A stretch of 42,015 nt of DNA from an uncultured bacterium (GCA_905215575.1 CAJMQV010000009.1:1-42015), one strand, 5' to 3'. Counted from the first letter of the stretch, positions 24,724 through 33,732 are shown. Notes: a model not told the origin generated them from the letters alone. Program-made: numbers and translations.

Positions 24724-26178
24724 TTAATTAATTCCGAAACATTCTTTTATAACCTCATGGTCGTCGAAGTGATGCTTCACTCCTTCTATCTCCTGATAAT
24801 TTTCGTGGCCTTTTCCGGCAACCAAAATCACATCATTCGGCTGTGCCATCATGCAGGCTGCCTTGATGGCCTCCTTACGGTTGGTGATGGTGATCACCTT
24901 CTGTGCCTGTTCCGGGCTCAGTCCGTCGGTCATATCTTTAATGATATCCTCAGGTTTCTCAAAACGCGGATTATCGCTGGTGATGATCACACGGTCGCTG
25001 TGGTCGGCAGCTTCGCGGGCCATAATCGGGCGCTTGCCTTTGTCGCGGTTACCTCCGGCTCCGCATACGGTGATGACGCTGCTCTTTCCTTTTACAATAT
25101 CATTAATGGTGTTCAGCACATTGACCAAAGCGTCGGGTGTGTGGGCATAATCCACGATGGCGGTTACTCCGTTCTTGGAGCGGATAGTTTCAAAACGGCC
25201 GTTCACCGGAGTCATGGTGCTCAGTGTCACCAAAGTATTTAAAGGATCCTTGCCCAGCATGATAGTTGCCGCATAAACGGCCAGCAGGTTATACACGTTG
25301 AAGCGGCCGATGAACGGAACGCTTACTTCCTGATCATTGATGCTCAGATACATACCGTCGAATGACTCTTCCAGAATCTTGCCGTTGAAGTCGGCCATTC
25401 TCATCATAGAGTAGGTCTTGACCGTGGCGGCAGTATTCTGAACCATGATCATGCCGTTCTTGTCATCTGCGTTTGTTATGGCGAATGCCTCTTTGGGCAG
25501 TCCGTCGAAGAATGCCTTCTTGGCATCACGGTAATTCTCAAATGTCTTGTGATAGTCCAAATGGTCGCGGGTCAGATTGGTGAAGATACCTCCGGCAAAA
25601 GTCAGTCCGCCGATGCGTTTTTGGGCTACAGAGTGCGAACTTACTTCCATGAAGGCATAGGCACATCCTTCGTCGGCCATTCTTCCCAACAACTGATTCA
25701 GCGTGATCGGGTCGGGAGTGGTGTGGCTGGTCGGAATGGCTTCATCCTGAATATAGTTGCAAACCGTAGAACACAAACCGCATTTGTAGCCCATCTTCTT
25801 GAACATATTGAACAGCAGTGTGGCAATGGTTGTCTTTCCATTGGTACCGGTAACTCCAATCAGTTTCATCTTTGAAGTCGGGTTACCGTAGAAGTGGGTA
25901 GCTACCTTGCCGACCGCATCTTCTGTGTCTGCCACTTGAGCATATGTTACTTCTGGATGGATTTCCTCCGGCAGATCCATGCACAGTACGGCGCAGGCGC
26001 CATTGTCGATGGCTTTCTGTATAAAGTTGTGTCCGTCTGCTGCGGTTCCTTTAATGGCAATGAACAGATATCCCGGTTTGATGTTGCGGGAATCAATCTC
26101 CAGACCTTTGATCTCCAGATCTCTGTTACCTATATATTGGGTTACCTTGATGCAAGATAATAATTCTTCTAATTTCAT
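24724..26178 (-). CDS. murE: UDP-MurNAc-L-Ala-D-Glu--2,6-diaminopimelate ligase
   Basis: Cytosolic Mur ligase of 484 residues that adds the third stem residue. The ATP loop is GTNGKTTIAT (111-120), MEVSSHSVAQKRI and TNLTRDHLDYH are intact, and the amino-acid specificity motif reads DNPR (from D402), which marks the meso-diaminopimelate-adding type rather than the lysine type. The C-terminal AGKGHENYQ is conserved. It starts five bases after ftsI. Its normal length and intact motifs indicate a functional enzyme. Confidence 0.96.
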   Translation of the reverse strand: MKLEELLSCIKVTQYIGNRDLEIKGLEIDSRNIKPGYLFIAIKGTAADGHNFIQKAIDNGACAVLCMDLPEEIHPEVTYAQVADTEDAVGKVATHFYGNPTSKMKLIGVTGTNGKTTIATLLFNMFKKMGYKCGLCSTVCNYIQDEAIPTSHTTPDPITLNQLLGRMADEGCAYAFMEVSSHSVAQKRIGGLTFAGGIFTNLTRDHLDYHKTFENYRDAKKAFFDGLPKEAFAITNADDKNGMIMVQNTAATVKTYSMMRMADFNGKILEESFDGMYLSINDQEVSVPFIGRFNVYNLLAVYAATIMLGKDPLNTLVTLSTMTPVNGRFETIRSKNGVTAIVDYAHTPDALVNVLNTINDIVKGKSSVITVCGAGGNRDKGKRPIMAREAADHSDRVIITSDNPRFEKPEDIIKDMTDGLSPEQAQKVITITNRKEAIKAACMMAQPNDVILVAGKGHENYQEIEGVKHHFDDHEVIKECFGIN

Positions 26179-26183
26179 AATCC

Positions 26184-28343
26184 TTATGGCTTTTTGAGTT
26201 CAATGCTTATTGTTTGTCCTTTCTTTATTTGTGTGTTAGGCTGAATGCTTTGTTCCTTTACCAGACCGACACCCTTGATCCGGACTTTCAGTCCTCGGCT
26301 TTCCAGCAGATAAACCGCATCCCGGGCACCCATTCCAATCACATCCGGCACCAGATTACGTGGCGATTTGTTTGAAGACAACATCACGTTATTGCCGTTG
26401 TTCTGCGATACACCCCAGATGATCTTGGAGCCTTCCTCCATGCTGAAGTCCGTGTGGAACGGAACCTTCAGTGATTCCAGTACATAGGCTGCAGCCTGCA
26501 TATTGCCGTTCAGCACGTCCGGAATAAAGATGGAAGCAGAATCTGCTCCTTCACGCGGTTCTCTGAACACGCCTTTTGCCATGACCGACTGGGCAATCTC
26601 GCTGAATACCGGACCGCATTGTCCGCCACCCGAAGCCGGCAGACCGGATTTCTGGATGGCAACGATACAACTGTATTTAGGAGCGTCTGAAGGGAAGTAA
26701 CCGCAGAAGCTCACCAGATACTGCATGCCTCCGGATTTGTATCCGCCTTTTCCTTTGGAAATTTGTGCCGTTCCGGTTTTTCCGGAAACCTTGAACTGCG
26801 GGCATCCGGCTTTTTTTCCAAGGCCTTTGCTTACGACCATTTCCAGAATGTCCTGAATATCGCGGAGCGTGCGTTTGGAGCAAATCTGCTCTTTGACTAC
26901 CTCGACCGGAAATTCACGAACCACAACACCATCTTTCATCTCAGCCTTGACAAATCTTGGTTTAACCATCTTTCCACCATTGGCAATGGCATTGTAGAAC
27001 ATCAGGGTGTAGATCGGAGGGATCTGAGTTTCGTATCCGATACTCATCCAAGGAAGGGCTGTTTTGGACCAGTTCTCCTTGTTTGGCATTCGTACATAAG
27101 GCTTTCCGGCTCCGGCGAGAGGAATGTCCACCGGCACACCTACACCTTCGCGATACAGTCCTTTGACAAATTCCTGCGGGTTGTCCTTGTAATGCTCGTC
27201 AATAATACGGCTCACACCGATATTTGAAGAGTACATCAGCACTTCCGGCACACTGATTCTGCCGTATCCACCCCGGCGCCAGTTGTGGTCCTTCATGTTT
27301 TGTCCGTACATTTCCCACTGTCCGTTTCCGGTTTCCACAAAGTCGTCTTTTGTGATTTTTCCATCTTCAAGCGCCACCATGATTGAGGCAGTCTTGAAGG
27401 TTGAACCCGGTTCCATCATATCGGCTACGGCATTGTTCTTGATTTCATAATAAGAGCCGTCGGCCAGCTTGGTCATATTTACGATGGCTTTTACGTCACC
27501 GGTAGCAGCTTCCATAAGGACTACTACGCCCACGTCGCCGTTGATTTCCTTCAATTTCTTCAGAATGGCTTTTTCGGCGGCATCCTGCATGGTCACATCT
27601 ATGGTGGTTACAATATCGTTTCCGTCAACCGGAGGTTCATCCACCAGACTCAGCCATTTGTTTCTGACTTTTGCGCGATGGGACACACCGCTTTTGCCAC
27701 GCAGAATTGAGTCGTACGAAAGCTCCAGACCGTAGATTGCCGAATCCTTGCTGGCATACAGGTTACCTAATGTTCTGGTAGCCAGAGAACCGTAAGGCTT
27801 CTTGCGCTGATTGAACTCTTCGGCATAGAAGCCGCCTTTTCCGGGGCGTTCCTTGAAAAGCGGCAGTTTCTTGCATTCTTGATACTGGATGTAAGAAATG
27901 CGCTTTGGATACAACAGCCAGTAGCTGCTCTTCTTTTTACGTCCCTTTTTCAGTCTGGCCTTGAATGAGGCAGCCGATTTGTCGGGGAATATCTTGTGCA
28001 GCCCCTCGCAAATGGAGTCCATTTTGGTGTTCAGCATACTGTCGCGCCAGGCTTGCAGCTTCTCTTGTGCTTTGGGGTCCTTGTCACGCGCCACAAAGTC
28101 CATGTAGATTTTATATTCCGGCAGAGAACTGGCCATGATATGTCCGTCGGACGACAGAATGTTACCTCGATTGGCAGGTATCGGCACATCGTTCTGGACC
28201 AGCTGTTTGCTGACCTCTTCCCAATATTCCTTTTCCACGAACATCAGGTATGCGGCATTTCCAAGAATATATAGTCCCCATGCCACAATAAAGATGAAGA
28301 TCAGGCTATATCTGGGAATTATCTTTTTACTGTCAAAGTCCAT
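26184..28343 (-). CDS. ftsI: Division transpeptidase FtsI (class B PBP) with PASTA domain
   Basis: Class B penicillin-binding protein of 719 residues that cross-links septal peptidoglycan. One N-terminal membrane helix (13-36) is followed by the pedestal domain starting PANRGNILSSDGHIMA. The transpeptidase triads are S314-x-x-K317 (EPGSTFKTAS), S372-S373-N374 (YSSNIGVS) and K522-T523-G524 (SGKTGTAQ). Residues about 650-719 form a C-terminal PASTA domain (VPDVIGMGARDAVYLLESRG), absent from E. coli FtsI. Position between ftsL and murE supports the divisome role over an elongation PBP2. Confidence 0.95.
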   Translation of the reverse strand: MDFDSKKIIPRYSLIFIFIVAWGLYILGNAAYLMFVEKEYWEEVSKQLVQNDVPIPANRGNILSSDGHIMASSLPEYKIYMDFVARDKDPKAQEKLQAWRDSMLNTKMDSICEGLHKIFPDKSAASFKARLKKGRKKKSSYWLLYPKRISYIQYQECKKLPLFKERPGKGGFYAEEFNQRKKPYGSLATRTLGNLYASKDSAIYGLELSYDSILRGKSGVSHRAKVRNKWLSLVDEPPVDGNDIVTTIDVTMQDAAEKAILKKLKEINGDVGVVVLMEAATGDVKAIVNMTKLADGSYYEIKNNAVADMMEPGSTFKTASIMVALEDGKITKDDFVETGNGQWEMYGQNMKDHNWRRGGYGRISVPEVLMYSSNIGVSRIIDEHYKDNPQEFVKGLYREGVGVPVDIPLAGAGKPYVRMPNKENWSKTALPWMSIGYETQIPPIYTLMFYNAIANGGKMVKPRFVKAEMKDGVVVREFPVEVVKEQICSKRTLRDIQDILEMVVSKGLGKKAGCPQFKVSGKTGTAQISKGKGGYKSGGMQYLVSFCGYFPSDAPKYSCIVAIQKSGLPASGGGQCGPVFSEIAQSVMAKGVFREPREGADSASIFIPDVLNGNMQAAAYVLESLKVPFHTDFSMEEGSKIIWGVSQNNGNNVMLSSNKSPRNLVPDVIGMGARDAVYLLESRGLKVRIKGVGLVKEQSIQPNTQIKKGQTISIELKKP

Positions 28344-28344
28344 T

Positions 28345-28869
28345 TTACTCTTCTTCTGTAGTTGTTCTGATGATAAACGGCGGTTCTGTCGGAGTTGCCA
28401 ACATGCTGTCCGGAGTTTCTTTCAGCATTTTTTCCACCTGGCTTTGTCTGCTTTTTATAGTGAATTCTCCCGAACGGGTCAGGGAATAATATTTCTGTTT
28501 TTGCAGTTCTACTTTGAGTTCTTCTATTTCGATCAGTTCCTGCTGGGCCTGATATCGGTTTGTGATATACAGAATGATATAGAATACGCAGACAGCAATC
28601 AGTCCGAACTGTTTCCGGAAAGTGCTTCCAGTAAGAATCTCTCCACCCAAAATATCTTTCAGGCTTATTTTCTTCTTGCTGTCCAGATTGTCTCTTTGGG
28701 TGAACCGTTCTACTTTTGCGGGCAGAGATTCATCGCGATGCTCCTCTGTTACTTCCGAATATTCGTCCAGATCATCATTCTGATTGTCTTCTGCCGTTTC
28801 TTCTTCGTTCAGAAGCTCGCTTTCGGACAATTCTTCAGCGTCCTCGGGCGTATTTTTTCTTTTTCTCAT
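28345..28869 (-). CDS. ftsL: FtsL-like divisome protein
   Basis: Bitopic protein of 174 residues. It has a long acidic cytoplasmic N-terminus (about 1-50, rich in Glu and Asp), a basic stretch, one transmembrane helix at about 88-104 (FGLIAVCVFYIILYI), and then a periplasmic coiled coil (about 106-130, QQELIEIEELKVELQKQK). That layout, and the position between rsmH and ftsI with a one-base gap to ftsI, are the basis for the FtsL call; sequence similarity in this family is weak. The acidic cytoplasmic tail is longer than in E. coli FtsL. Confidence 0.85.
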   Translation of the reverse strand: MRKRKNTPEDAEELSESELLNEEETAEDNQNDDLDEYSEVTEEHRDESLPAKVERFTQRDNLDSKKKISLKDILGGEILTGSTFRKQFGLIAVCVFYIILYITNRYQAQQELIEIEELKVELQKQKYYSLTRSGEFTIKSRQSQVEKMLKETPDSMLATPTEPPFIIRTTTEEE

Positions 28870-28883
28870 GATCGTTTAATGGT

Positions 28884-29795
28884 TTATTTCTTTTCGGCGA
28901 TTCTCAGTTTGGCACTTCTGCTTCTTGGGTTGCTGGCCTGTTCTTCTTCAGAAGCCATGATAACTTTGTTGTTGATCATTTTGAGCGGAGCGTTGGTATT
29001 TCCGAAGAAATCTTTTTCTACGCGTCCTTCCACATTTCCGGTCTTGATCAGATTCTTCACCATACGGTCCTCCAGGGAATGATAGGTCAGTACAGACAGA
29101 CGTCCGCCGGGTTTCAGAATCGTGGCCGAAGCCGTCAGCATTTCTTTCAGAGCCTGCATTTCCTGGTTCACTTCGATCCGGAGCGCCTGAAATACTTTGG
29201 CCAGTTCTTTTTTCTCCCGATCTTTTTCAAAAAACGTCTTGATGATTTCCATAAAATCTCCCGTCGTTTTTATCGGACTGTTGGCTCTGTTCTTCACCAC
29301 TGTGGCCGCTATCTTCCGGGCGTTTCTCAATTCACCGTACAGATAGAAGATATCTGCAAGCTGACTTTCGCTGTATTCGTTCAGAATATCGGCTGCGGTG
29401 CGTTGCGCTTTCTGGTTCATTCTCATGTCGAGCGGCGCGTCGAAACGGAAAGAAAAGCCTCTTTCCTGCGCGTCGAAGTGGTGACTGGACACTCCTAAGT
29501 CAGCCAATATGCCGTCAACCTGCTCTATGCCGTAATAGCGCATCCAGTTTTTGATATATCTGAAGTTGCTTCTTACGAATGTGAATCGCTTGTCCTGAAT
29601 GATGTTCTGTTCCGCATCCTCATCCTGGTCAAAACTGTACAGATGGCCTTTGAGAGAAAGCCTGCTTAGGATTTCGCGGCTGTGTCCTCCTCCTCCGAAA
29701 GTGACATCAACATACACTCCGTCCGGATTGATGTTGAGGCCGTCTACTGTTTCCTTTAGCAAAACAGGAATATGATAAACATTATTTTTTTCCAT
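28884..29795 (-). CDS. rsmH: 16S rRNA (cytosine(1402)-N(4))-methyltransferase
   Basis: SAM-dependent methyltransferase (MraW/RsmH) of 303 residues that modifies C1402 in the decoding centre of 16S rRNA. It starts YHIPVLLKETVDGL, has the SAM-binding VDVTFGGGGHSREIL (29-43), and carries FDQDEDA, ILADLGVSSHHFD, RGFSFRFDAPLDMRM and, near the end, LTYHSLEDRMVKN. It is the first gene of the division cluster here: the mraZ regulator that often precedes it is not found in the 280 bases before the divergent isomerase gene. Confidence 0.96.
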   Translation of the reverse strand: MEKNNVYHIPVLLKETVDGLNINPDGVYVDVTFGGGGHSREILSRLSLKGHLYSFDQDEDAEQNIIQDKRFTFVRSNFRYIKNWMRYYGIEQVDGILADLGVSSHHFDAQERGFSFRFDAPLDMRMNQKAQRTAADILNEYSESQLADIFYLYGELRNARKIAATVVKNRANSPIKTTGDFMEIIKTFFEKDREKKELAKVFQALRIEVNQEMQALKEMLTASATILKPGGRLSVLTYHSLEDRMVKNLIKTGNVEGRVEKDFFGNTNAPLKMINNKVIMASEEEQASNPRSRSAKLRIAEKK

Positions 29796-29892
29796 TTTTA
29801 TTTTTTTACAGGTTGATCTCTCGCTGTTCGTTTTTTCTTACTGTTTGATGCCGGTTTCTGGGGCGCAGATCCGGGCTTTTGCAAATTGCGTT

Positions 29893-29900
29893 CAAAGTTA
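29893..29900 (-). promoter_or_regulatory. Likely -7 box of the division cluster (TAACTTTG)
   Basis: On the minus strand TAACTTTG fits the consensus and lies 97 bases upstream of rsmH, giving a leader of about 90 bases with no recognisable gene. A -33 element is not evident. This should drive the 13-gene cluster. Confidence 0.55.
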
Positions 29901-30038
29901 CAAAAAACCCTACACACCTACACCTTATAATAATAATTTTTTTTTCAACACCTTGTTGATAACTTTTCGCATGGATTTTTTTCTTCGGTTTGTTTACTGA
30001 AATATTACAATAAATGAGGCAATTACCTGTCGTTTTGC

Positions 30039-30046
30039 TATCTTTG
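30039..30046 (+). promoter_or_regulatory. -7 promoter box of the isomerase gene (TATCTTTG)
   Basis: Exact TAnnTTTG match 29 bases before the ATG at 30076, divergent from the rsmH promoter. No clear -33 element. Confidence 0.6.
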
Positions 30047-30075
30047 CACTCTGAAGTTTGTGACTTTCAGTTTTT

Positions 30076-30762
30076 ATGAAAAAATATATCCTGTTTTTCG
30101 TTTCTTTTTGTTCCTTTTGCCTGCTGTGTTTTTCGCAGGGCAAATCAACCCGTTCTGTTGTCCGTTTGGAAACCAATTTGGGGGTAATTCGTGTGGCATT
30201 AAATGATGATACTCCGATTCATCGTGATAATTTCTTGAAATTGGTTTCCGAGGGGTATTATGACGGTACTCTTTTTCACCGGGTAATAAAAGACTATATC
30301 ATCCAGGGAGGTGACCCCGATTCAAAAGGAGCGCCCAAAGGAAAGGCGTTGGGAAAGGGTGGTCCCGGATATACCTTACAGCCGGAAATAGACTGGCCTT
30401 ATTCCTATCATTTACGGGGAGCGTTGGCTATGGCCCGTGAACCCGACGAGGTGAATCCCGAACGCCGTAGCAGCGGTTCCCAGTTTTATATCGTTTGGGG
30501 TAAATATTACACTCCTACAGCTTTGCAGAAAGTGCAGCCTTATGTGGCAGAACAAACGGGAGGAAATGTAAAGTTTAATTACGAACATATTTCTAAGTAT
30601 GAGCAGTATGGCGGTACACCAAATCTTGACGGACAATATACGGTGTTCGGTGAAGTGATAGATGGCCTTTCAGTAGTAAAGAAAATTCAGAAGGTAAAGA
30701 CAGATTCGCTCGATCGGCCACTTCAGGATGTTGTGATTCTGCGGGCAAAAATAGAAGAATAG
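30076..30762 (+). CDS. Exported cyclophilin-type peptidyl-prolyl cis-trans isomerase
   Basis: Protein of 228 residues with a hydrophobic N-terminal signal (about 1-20) followed by a cyclophilin domain. Conserved blocks are VRLETNLGVIRVALNDDTP, HRDNFLKLVSEGYYDGTLFHRVI, the F-Q-G site variant YIIQGGDPDS, and GSQFYIVWG. There is an insertion between the active-site half and the C-terminal FGEVIDGLSVVKKIQ block, which I recall from Bacteroidetes cyclophilins. It probably helps fold proteins in the periplasm. It could be a lipoprotein (LLC near residue 17), but the lipobox is poor. It is divergent from the division cluster and monocistronic. Confidence 0.9.
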   Translation: MKKYILFFVSFCSFCLLCFSQGKSTRSVVRLETNLGVIRVALNDDTPIHRDNFLKLVSEGYYDGTLFHRVIKDYIIQGGDPDSKGAPKGKALGKGGPGYTLQPEIDWPYSYHLRGALAMAREPDEVNPERRSSGSQFYIVWGKYYTPTALQKVQPYVAEQTGGNVKFNYEHISKYEQYGGTPNLDGQYTVFGEVIDGLSVVKKIQKVKTDSLDRPLQDVVILRAKIEE

Positions 30763-30904
30763 GTGGATTCTTAAAAATATCGCTAGAATATAATTGAGTA
30801 AATATCTTTTGTCATTTCGGGACTTTTTTTGTTCATTTCAGGATGGAAAAAACGGTAATCCGTTATTTTATACCGCATTCTGTTTCTATTTCCTTTTTTT
30901 ACTT

Positions 30905-30912
30905 TAACTTTG
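30905..30912 (+). promoter_or_regulatory. -7 promoter box of the PCMD lipoprotein (TAACTTTG)
   Basis: Exact TAnnTTTG match 29 bases before the ATG at 30942. It lies inside a longer in-frame extension (ATG at 30843), which rules out the longer start. Confidence 0.65.
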
Positions 30913-30941
30913 CATCGCTTAGTTATCGTATAACATTTAGA

Positions 30942-32096
30942 ATGAAAAAGAAGTTTTTTTTGTTAATGTCTTTTTGTGGCCTTTTGGCTACTTCGTGTAT
31001 AAAGGATGAACCGCTTAATTCCGAGTGCGATATAGAAATCTGTAAGGTACATCATGATACGCCGGATGCTATTTTTTATACTGTTTCGGACACACTTCAA
31101 GGAGTTTCCTCAGCAGATACTGTAATAACTTTTTTTACTCGTTCCAATATCCGTCCGGAAGATTTGAGCGAAGTGCGTGTTACTTTTGCATTGACTCCGG
31201 GAGCAACAATTACTCCAGCCAATGGTTCTGTGCAGGACTTCAGTCAGGGTGATGTAGTTTATACAGTTAAGTCTGAAGATAATCTATGGCATCGTGTTTA
31301 TAGAGTGCGCTTTGTTCCGATGGCTATTTTAAATCCGGTTTTTGATTTTGAGACTGTAGAATTGGAACAACCCAAAGAACGCTATTATAGTTGGTATGCA
31401 TATGATCAAGATGGTATGCGTCAGGAACTTTGGGCAACCGGAAATTCTGGTTTTGCTTTAAGCCGTTCTTCTGCAAAACCGGATGAATATCCGTCTGTAG
31501 CCATAGAACATGGATTGGTCGGAAAGGGAGTAAAGCTGGAAACTTGCAATACGGGGCCGTTTGGAGTGATGGTAAATATGCGTATCGCTGCCGGAAATCT
31601 TTTTTTGGGTTCTTTTGATACACAAAACGCACTGAAAGATGCCATGAAGGCTACTCAGTTTGGCGTTCCGGTAAACCGGAAACCAGTTCGTTTTACTGGG
31701 TATTACAAGTTCCAACCCGGAGAAACATTTCAGGATCGTTATGGTATAGAAGTCCCAGGGCGGGTTGATGCTCCAGATGCTTACGCTGTACTCTATAAAA
31801 ACACAGATGAGAGTGGCCGACCGGTTACTCTTTATGGCGATGATGTTTTGACGCATCCTAATATTGTTGCTTTGGCTCGTGTTTCTGATTTTAAGGTGAC
31901 AGGTATTACAGATGATGACGTTTGGGAGCATTTTGATTTGCCACTTGAATATAAGCATGATTTAGATCCTGATTTATTACGTAACTTTGGTTACAGTTTG
32001 GCTGTAGTGTTTACTTCAAGCATTGAGGGTGCGAACTTCTGTGGCGCCGTTGGTAGTACCTTATTAGTTGATGAATCCAGCATAATTTATGAGTAA
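30942..32096 (+). CDS. PCMD-domain surface lipoprotein
   Basis: Predicted outer-membrane lipoprotein of 384 residues. It starts MKKKFFLLMSFCGLLATSC, a signal peptide with lipobox LATSC (lipidated C19). Residues about 25-125 are a small beta domain (FALTPGATITPANGSVQDF) like those paired with carbohydrate-related surface proteins. The rest (about 128-384) is a PCMD domain, the putative carbohydrate metabolism domain, with NPVFDFETVE, GKGVKLETCNTG, RPVTLYGDDVLTHPNIVA and the GSTLLVDESSIIYE end. The family's biochemical role is unknown; glycan binding is inference. It is first in a unit with the barrel and calycin-like genes; the barrel ATG follows its stop directly. Confidence 0.8.
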   Translation: MKKKFFLLMSFCGLLATSCIKDEPLNSECDIEICKVHHDTPDAIFYTVSDTLQGVSSADTVITFFTRSNIRPEDLSEVRVTFALTPGATITPANGSVQDFSQGDVVYTVKSEDNLWHRVYRVRFVPMAILNPVFDFETVELEQPKERYYSWYAYDQDGMRQELWATGNSGFALSRSSAKPDEYPSVAIEHGLVGKGVKLETCNTGPFGVMVNMRIAAGNLFLGSFDTQNALKDAMKATQFGVPVNRKPVRFTGYYKFQPGETFQDRYGIEVPGRVDAPDAYAVLYKNTDESGRPVTLYGDDVLTHPNIVALARVSDFKVTGITDDDVWEHFDLPLEYKHDLDPDLLRNFGYSLAVVFTSSIEGANFCGAVGSTLLVDESSIIYE

Positions 32097-32873
32097 ATGA
32101 ATATGAAACGAATAAAATATTTATTATTGCTTGCCTTGACTTTCGTCATGTGTAATGTGCAGGCAGAAGATTTATATGAAAAATGGAATACTCCACGAGG
32201 TACCAGCTGGGGTTTTCTGCTTCGTACCGGTTATGTGTTGGGTGGCACTTCTCCGATGCCATTACCTGCTGAGATCCGTAGTATCGGTCGCTATAATCCA
32301 GAAGGTGGATGGACAATGAGTGCCGATTTTTATAATATGTTCAGTAAGCGTTGCGGTATTATGACCGGTGTGCACTACTTTATGGAAGGTATGAATACCG
32401 GTGCAACAGTTAAAAACTACAAGATGGGTATTCAAATGGGGGAAGACTATCTGGAGGGTATGTTTACCGGTACAGATGAGACTAAAACCTTTATGAGTGG
32501 TTTTACAGTGCCAGTCATGGCCACATTTCGTGTCAGTCCACGTTGGAATATTAATATCGGCCCTTATGTTTCTTTCTTGATGTATCGCGATTTTGAAGGG
32601 TCTGTTTATGATGGTTATCTTCGTGTGGGTGATCCTACCGGTGAGAAAGTGGAAATCTCCAAGGAGAATCCTGCAACCTATAATTTTGCCGATGATATGC
32701 GTCGTGTACTTTGGGGAATGGAAATCGGTGCGGACTGGAAAATTACCCGTCGCTTTACGGCATTTGCCAATTTAGATTGGGGTATGAACAGCGTTTTTAA
32801 GAGTGATTTCAAGACAATTGATTTCCCAATGTATCCGCTTTATGCCACTTTTGGAGTAGCTTATTTATATTAA
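32097..32873 (+). CDS. Outer-membrane beta-barrel protein
   Basis: Exported protein of 258 residues with a signal peptide (MNMKRIKYLLLLALTFVMCNVQA, about 1-23; the ATG at 32103 is an equally likely start). The mature part has alternating hydrophobic strands such as WGFLLRTGYVLGG, MTGVHYFMEGM, WNINIGPYVSFLMYRDF, WGMEIGADWKIT and FTAFANLDWGM, and ends in an aromatic strand (FGVAYLY), the typical C-terminal signature of outer-membrane barrels in the PorT-like or OmpW-like class. No specific function is recognisable. It starts at the base right after the stop of the PCMD lipoprotein, so the two are surely co-translated and may work together at the outer membrane. Confidence 0.75.
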   Translation: MNMKRIKYLLLLALTFVMCNVQAEDLYEKWNTPRGTSWGFLLRTGYVLGGTSPMPLPAEIRSIGRYNPEGGWTMSADFYNMFSKRCGIMTGVHYFMEGMNTGATVKNYKMGIQMGEDYLEGMFTGTDETKTFMSGFTVPVMATFRVSPRWNINIGPYVSFLMYRDFEGSVYDGYLRVGDPTGEKVEISKENPATYNFADDMRRVLWGMEIGADWKITRRFTAFANLDWGMNSVFKSDFKTIDFPMYPLYATFGVAYLY

Positions 32874-32901
32874 TTAATAAAGAATTAAATTAAGATTGAG
32901 T

Positions 32902-33528
32902 ATGAAGAAAACTTTACTTTTAGCCGCTTTTGGCATTTTTTCTCTGGCAAGTTTTGCCCAGACCTCAAAAACTTATACAGATGATTTGGTCGTGACAATT
33001 AATGAAGTTTCAACACCTGCACAGAAATCTAATATTGATTTTGTAAATCATGAGGATGGTACTTGTGATTTTATTCTGAAGAATTTCTGTTTGGGGGAAG
33101 GAGAAGAGGTACTTTATGTAGGTAATATTGAATTAAAGAATGTAGAGTTGGTTTCTGGTGATTCTTATAACACATTTGAGACCAATCAGACAATTACTAT
33201 TCAACCGGGTGATGATGCCAATCAAACTTGGCTTGGTCCGATGTTAGGTGAAGTGCCTATTGATATGAAGGGAAAAATTAATGAGCAGCAGTTGTATTGT
33301 ACTATTGATATTGACATGATGAGTACTTTGCAGCAAATCATTAAGGTAACTTTTGGTAAAGATATTGTTACAGGTGTAACAACAATTACGGTAGAAGGAA
33401 ATCAGTTTGTAAATGTCTATGCACTGAATGGAACTCTGCTTCGTAAGGAGGTAAAGCAACAGGATGCATTGAATGACTTGCAGTCTGGTATCTATGTTGT
33501 AAATGGTAAGAAAGTCATTAAAAAATAA
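32902..33528 (+). CDS. Secreted calycin-like protein with sorting-like tail
   Basis: Exported protein of 208 residues. Signal peptide about 1-20 (MKKTLLLAAFGIFSLASFAQ). Residues about 24-150 resemble the calycin-like beta-barrel domain found in Bacteroidales surface proteins (YTDDLVVTINE, YVGNIELKNVEL, ITIQPGDDANQTWLGPML), and the same module recurs inside the 693-residue protein downstream (residues 343-472). The C-terminus (about 170-208) is the tail shared by several proteins here, ending GIYVVNGKKVIKK. A TTG six bases upstream could extend it by two residues, but the ATG at 32902 gives a clean signal peptide. Ligand unknown. Last gene of its unit; a strong terminator follows. Confidence 0.75.
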   Translation: MKKTLLLAAFGIFSLASFAQTSKTYTDDLVVTINEVSTPAQKSNIDFVNHEDGTCDFILKNFCLGEGEEVLYVGNIELKNVELVSGDSYNTFETNQTITIQPGDDANQTWLGPMLGEVPIDMKGKINEQQLYCTIDIDMMSTLQQIIKVTFGKDIVTGVTTITVEGNQFVNVYALNGTLLRKEVKQQDALNDLQSGIYVVNGKKVIKK

Positions 33529-33534
33529 TTGTAA

Positions 33535-33594
33535 CGACACAGAAAGAAACGAAAATGGATCTTTAATGTAGTTTCTTTCTGCGTCGTTTGTTTA
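33535..33594 (+). terminator. Terminator after the calycin-like gene
   Basis: CGAC-x-CAGAAAGAAAC (33535-33550) pairs with GTTTCTTTCTG-x-GTCG (33571-33586), 16 positions with one mismatch, followed by TTTGTTTAT. Confidence 0.85.
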
Positions 33595-33626
33595 TAATAC
33601 GGTTTGGTTAAGCACTTGATTATAAG

Positions 33627-33665
33627 CAGGAAAAAATGGAACTACCATTTTTCCTGTTCCTTTTT
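33627..33665 (+). terminator. Second terminator-like hairpin in the same gap
   Basis: CAGGAAAAAATGG (33627-33639) pairs with CCATTTTTCCTG (33645-33656) with one bulged A, followed by TTCCTTTTT. It lies 40 bases after the first terminator, so either it backs it up or a short RNA ends here. Confidence 0.65.
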
Positions 33666-33718
33666 GATTTAGAATGTCGCATTTTATACCATTTTGTCAG
33701 TTGATTATAAATCTTATT

Positions 33719-33732
33719 TTGCAAATTTGCAA
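33719..33732. promoter_or_regulatory. Perfect 14-base palindrome upstream of the 693-residue gene
   Basis: TTGCAAATTTGCAA at 33719-33732 is a perfect inverted repeat about 50 bases before the start of the next gene, next to a TTATTTTG that could be a variant -7 box. It could be an operator; this is inference from symmetry and place. Confidence 0.3.

Noticed and set aside
28135..29082. 315-residue open frame opposite ftsI, ftsL and rsmH
   Set aside because: It spans three well-supported genes on the other strand, with low-complexity Phe/Ser-rich content and no domain.
30843..30941. 33-residue N-terminal extension of the PCMD lipoprotein
   Set aside because: It contains the promoter box at 30905 and would hide the lipoprotein signal peptide.
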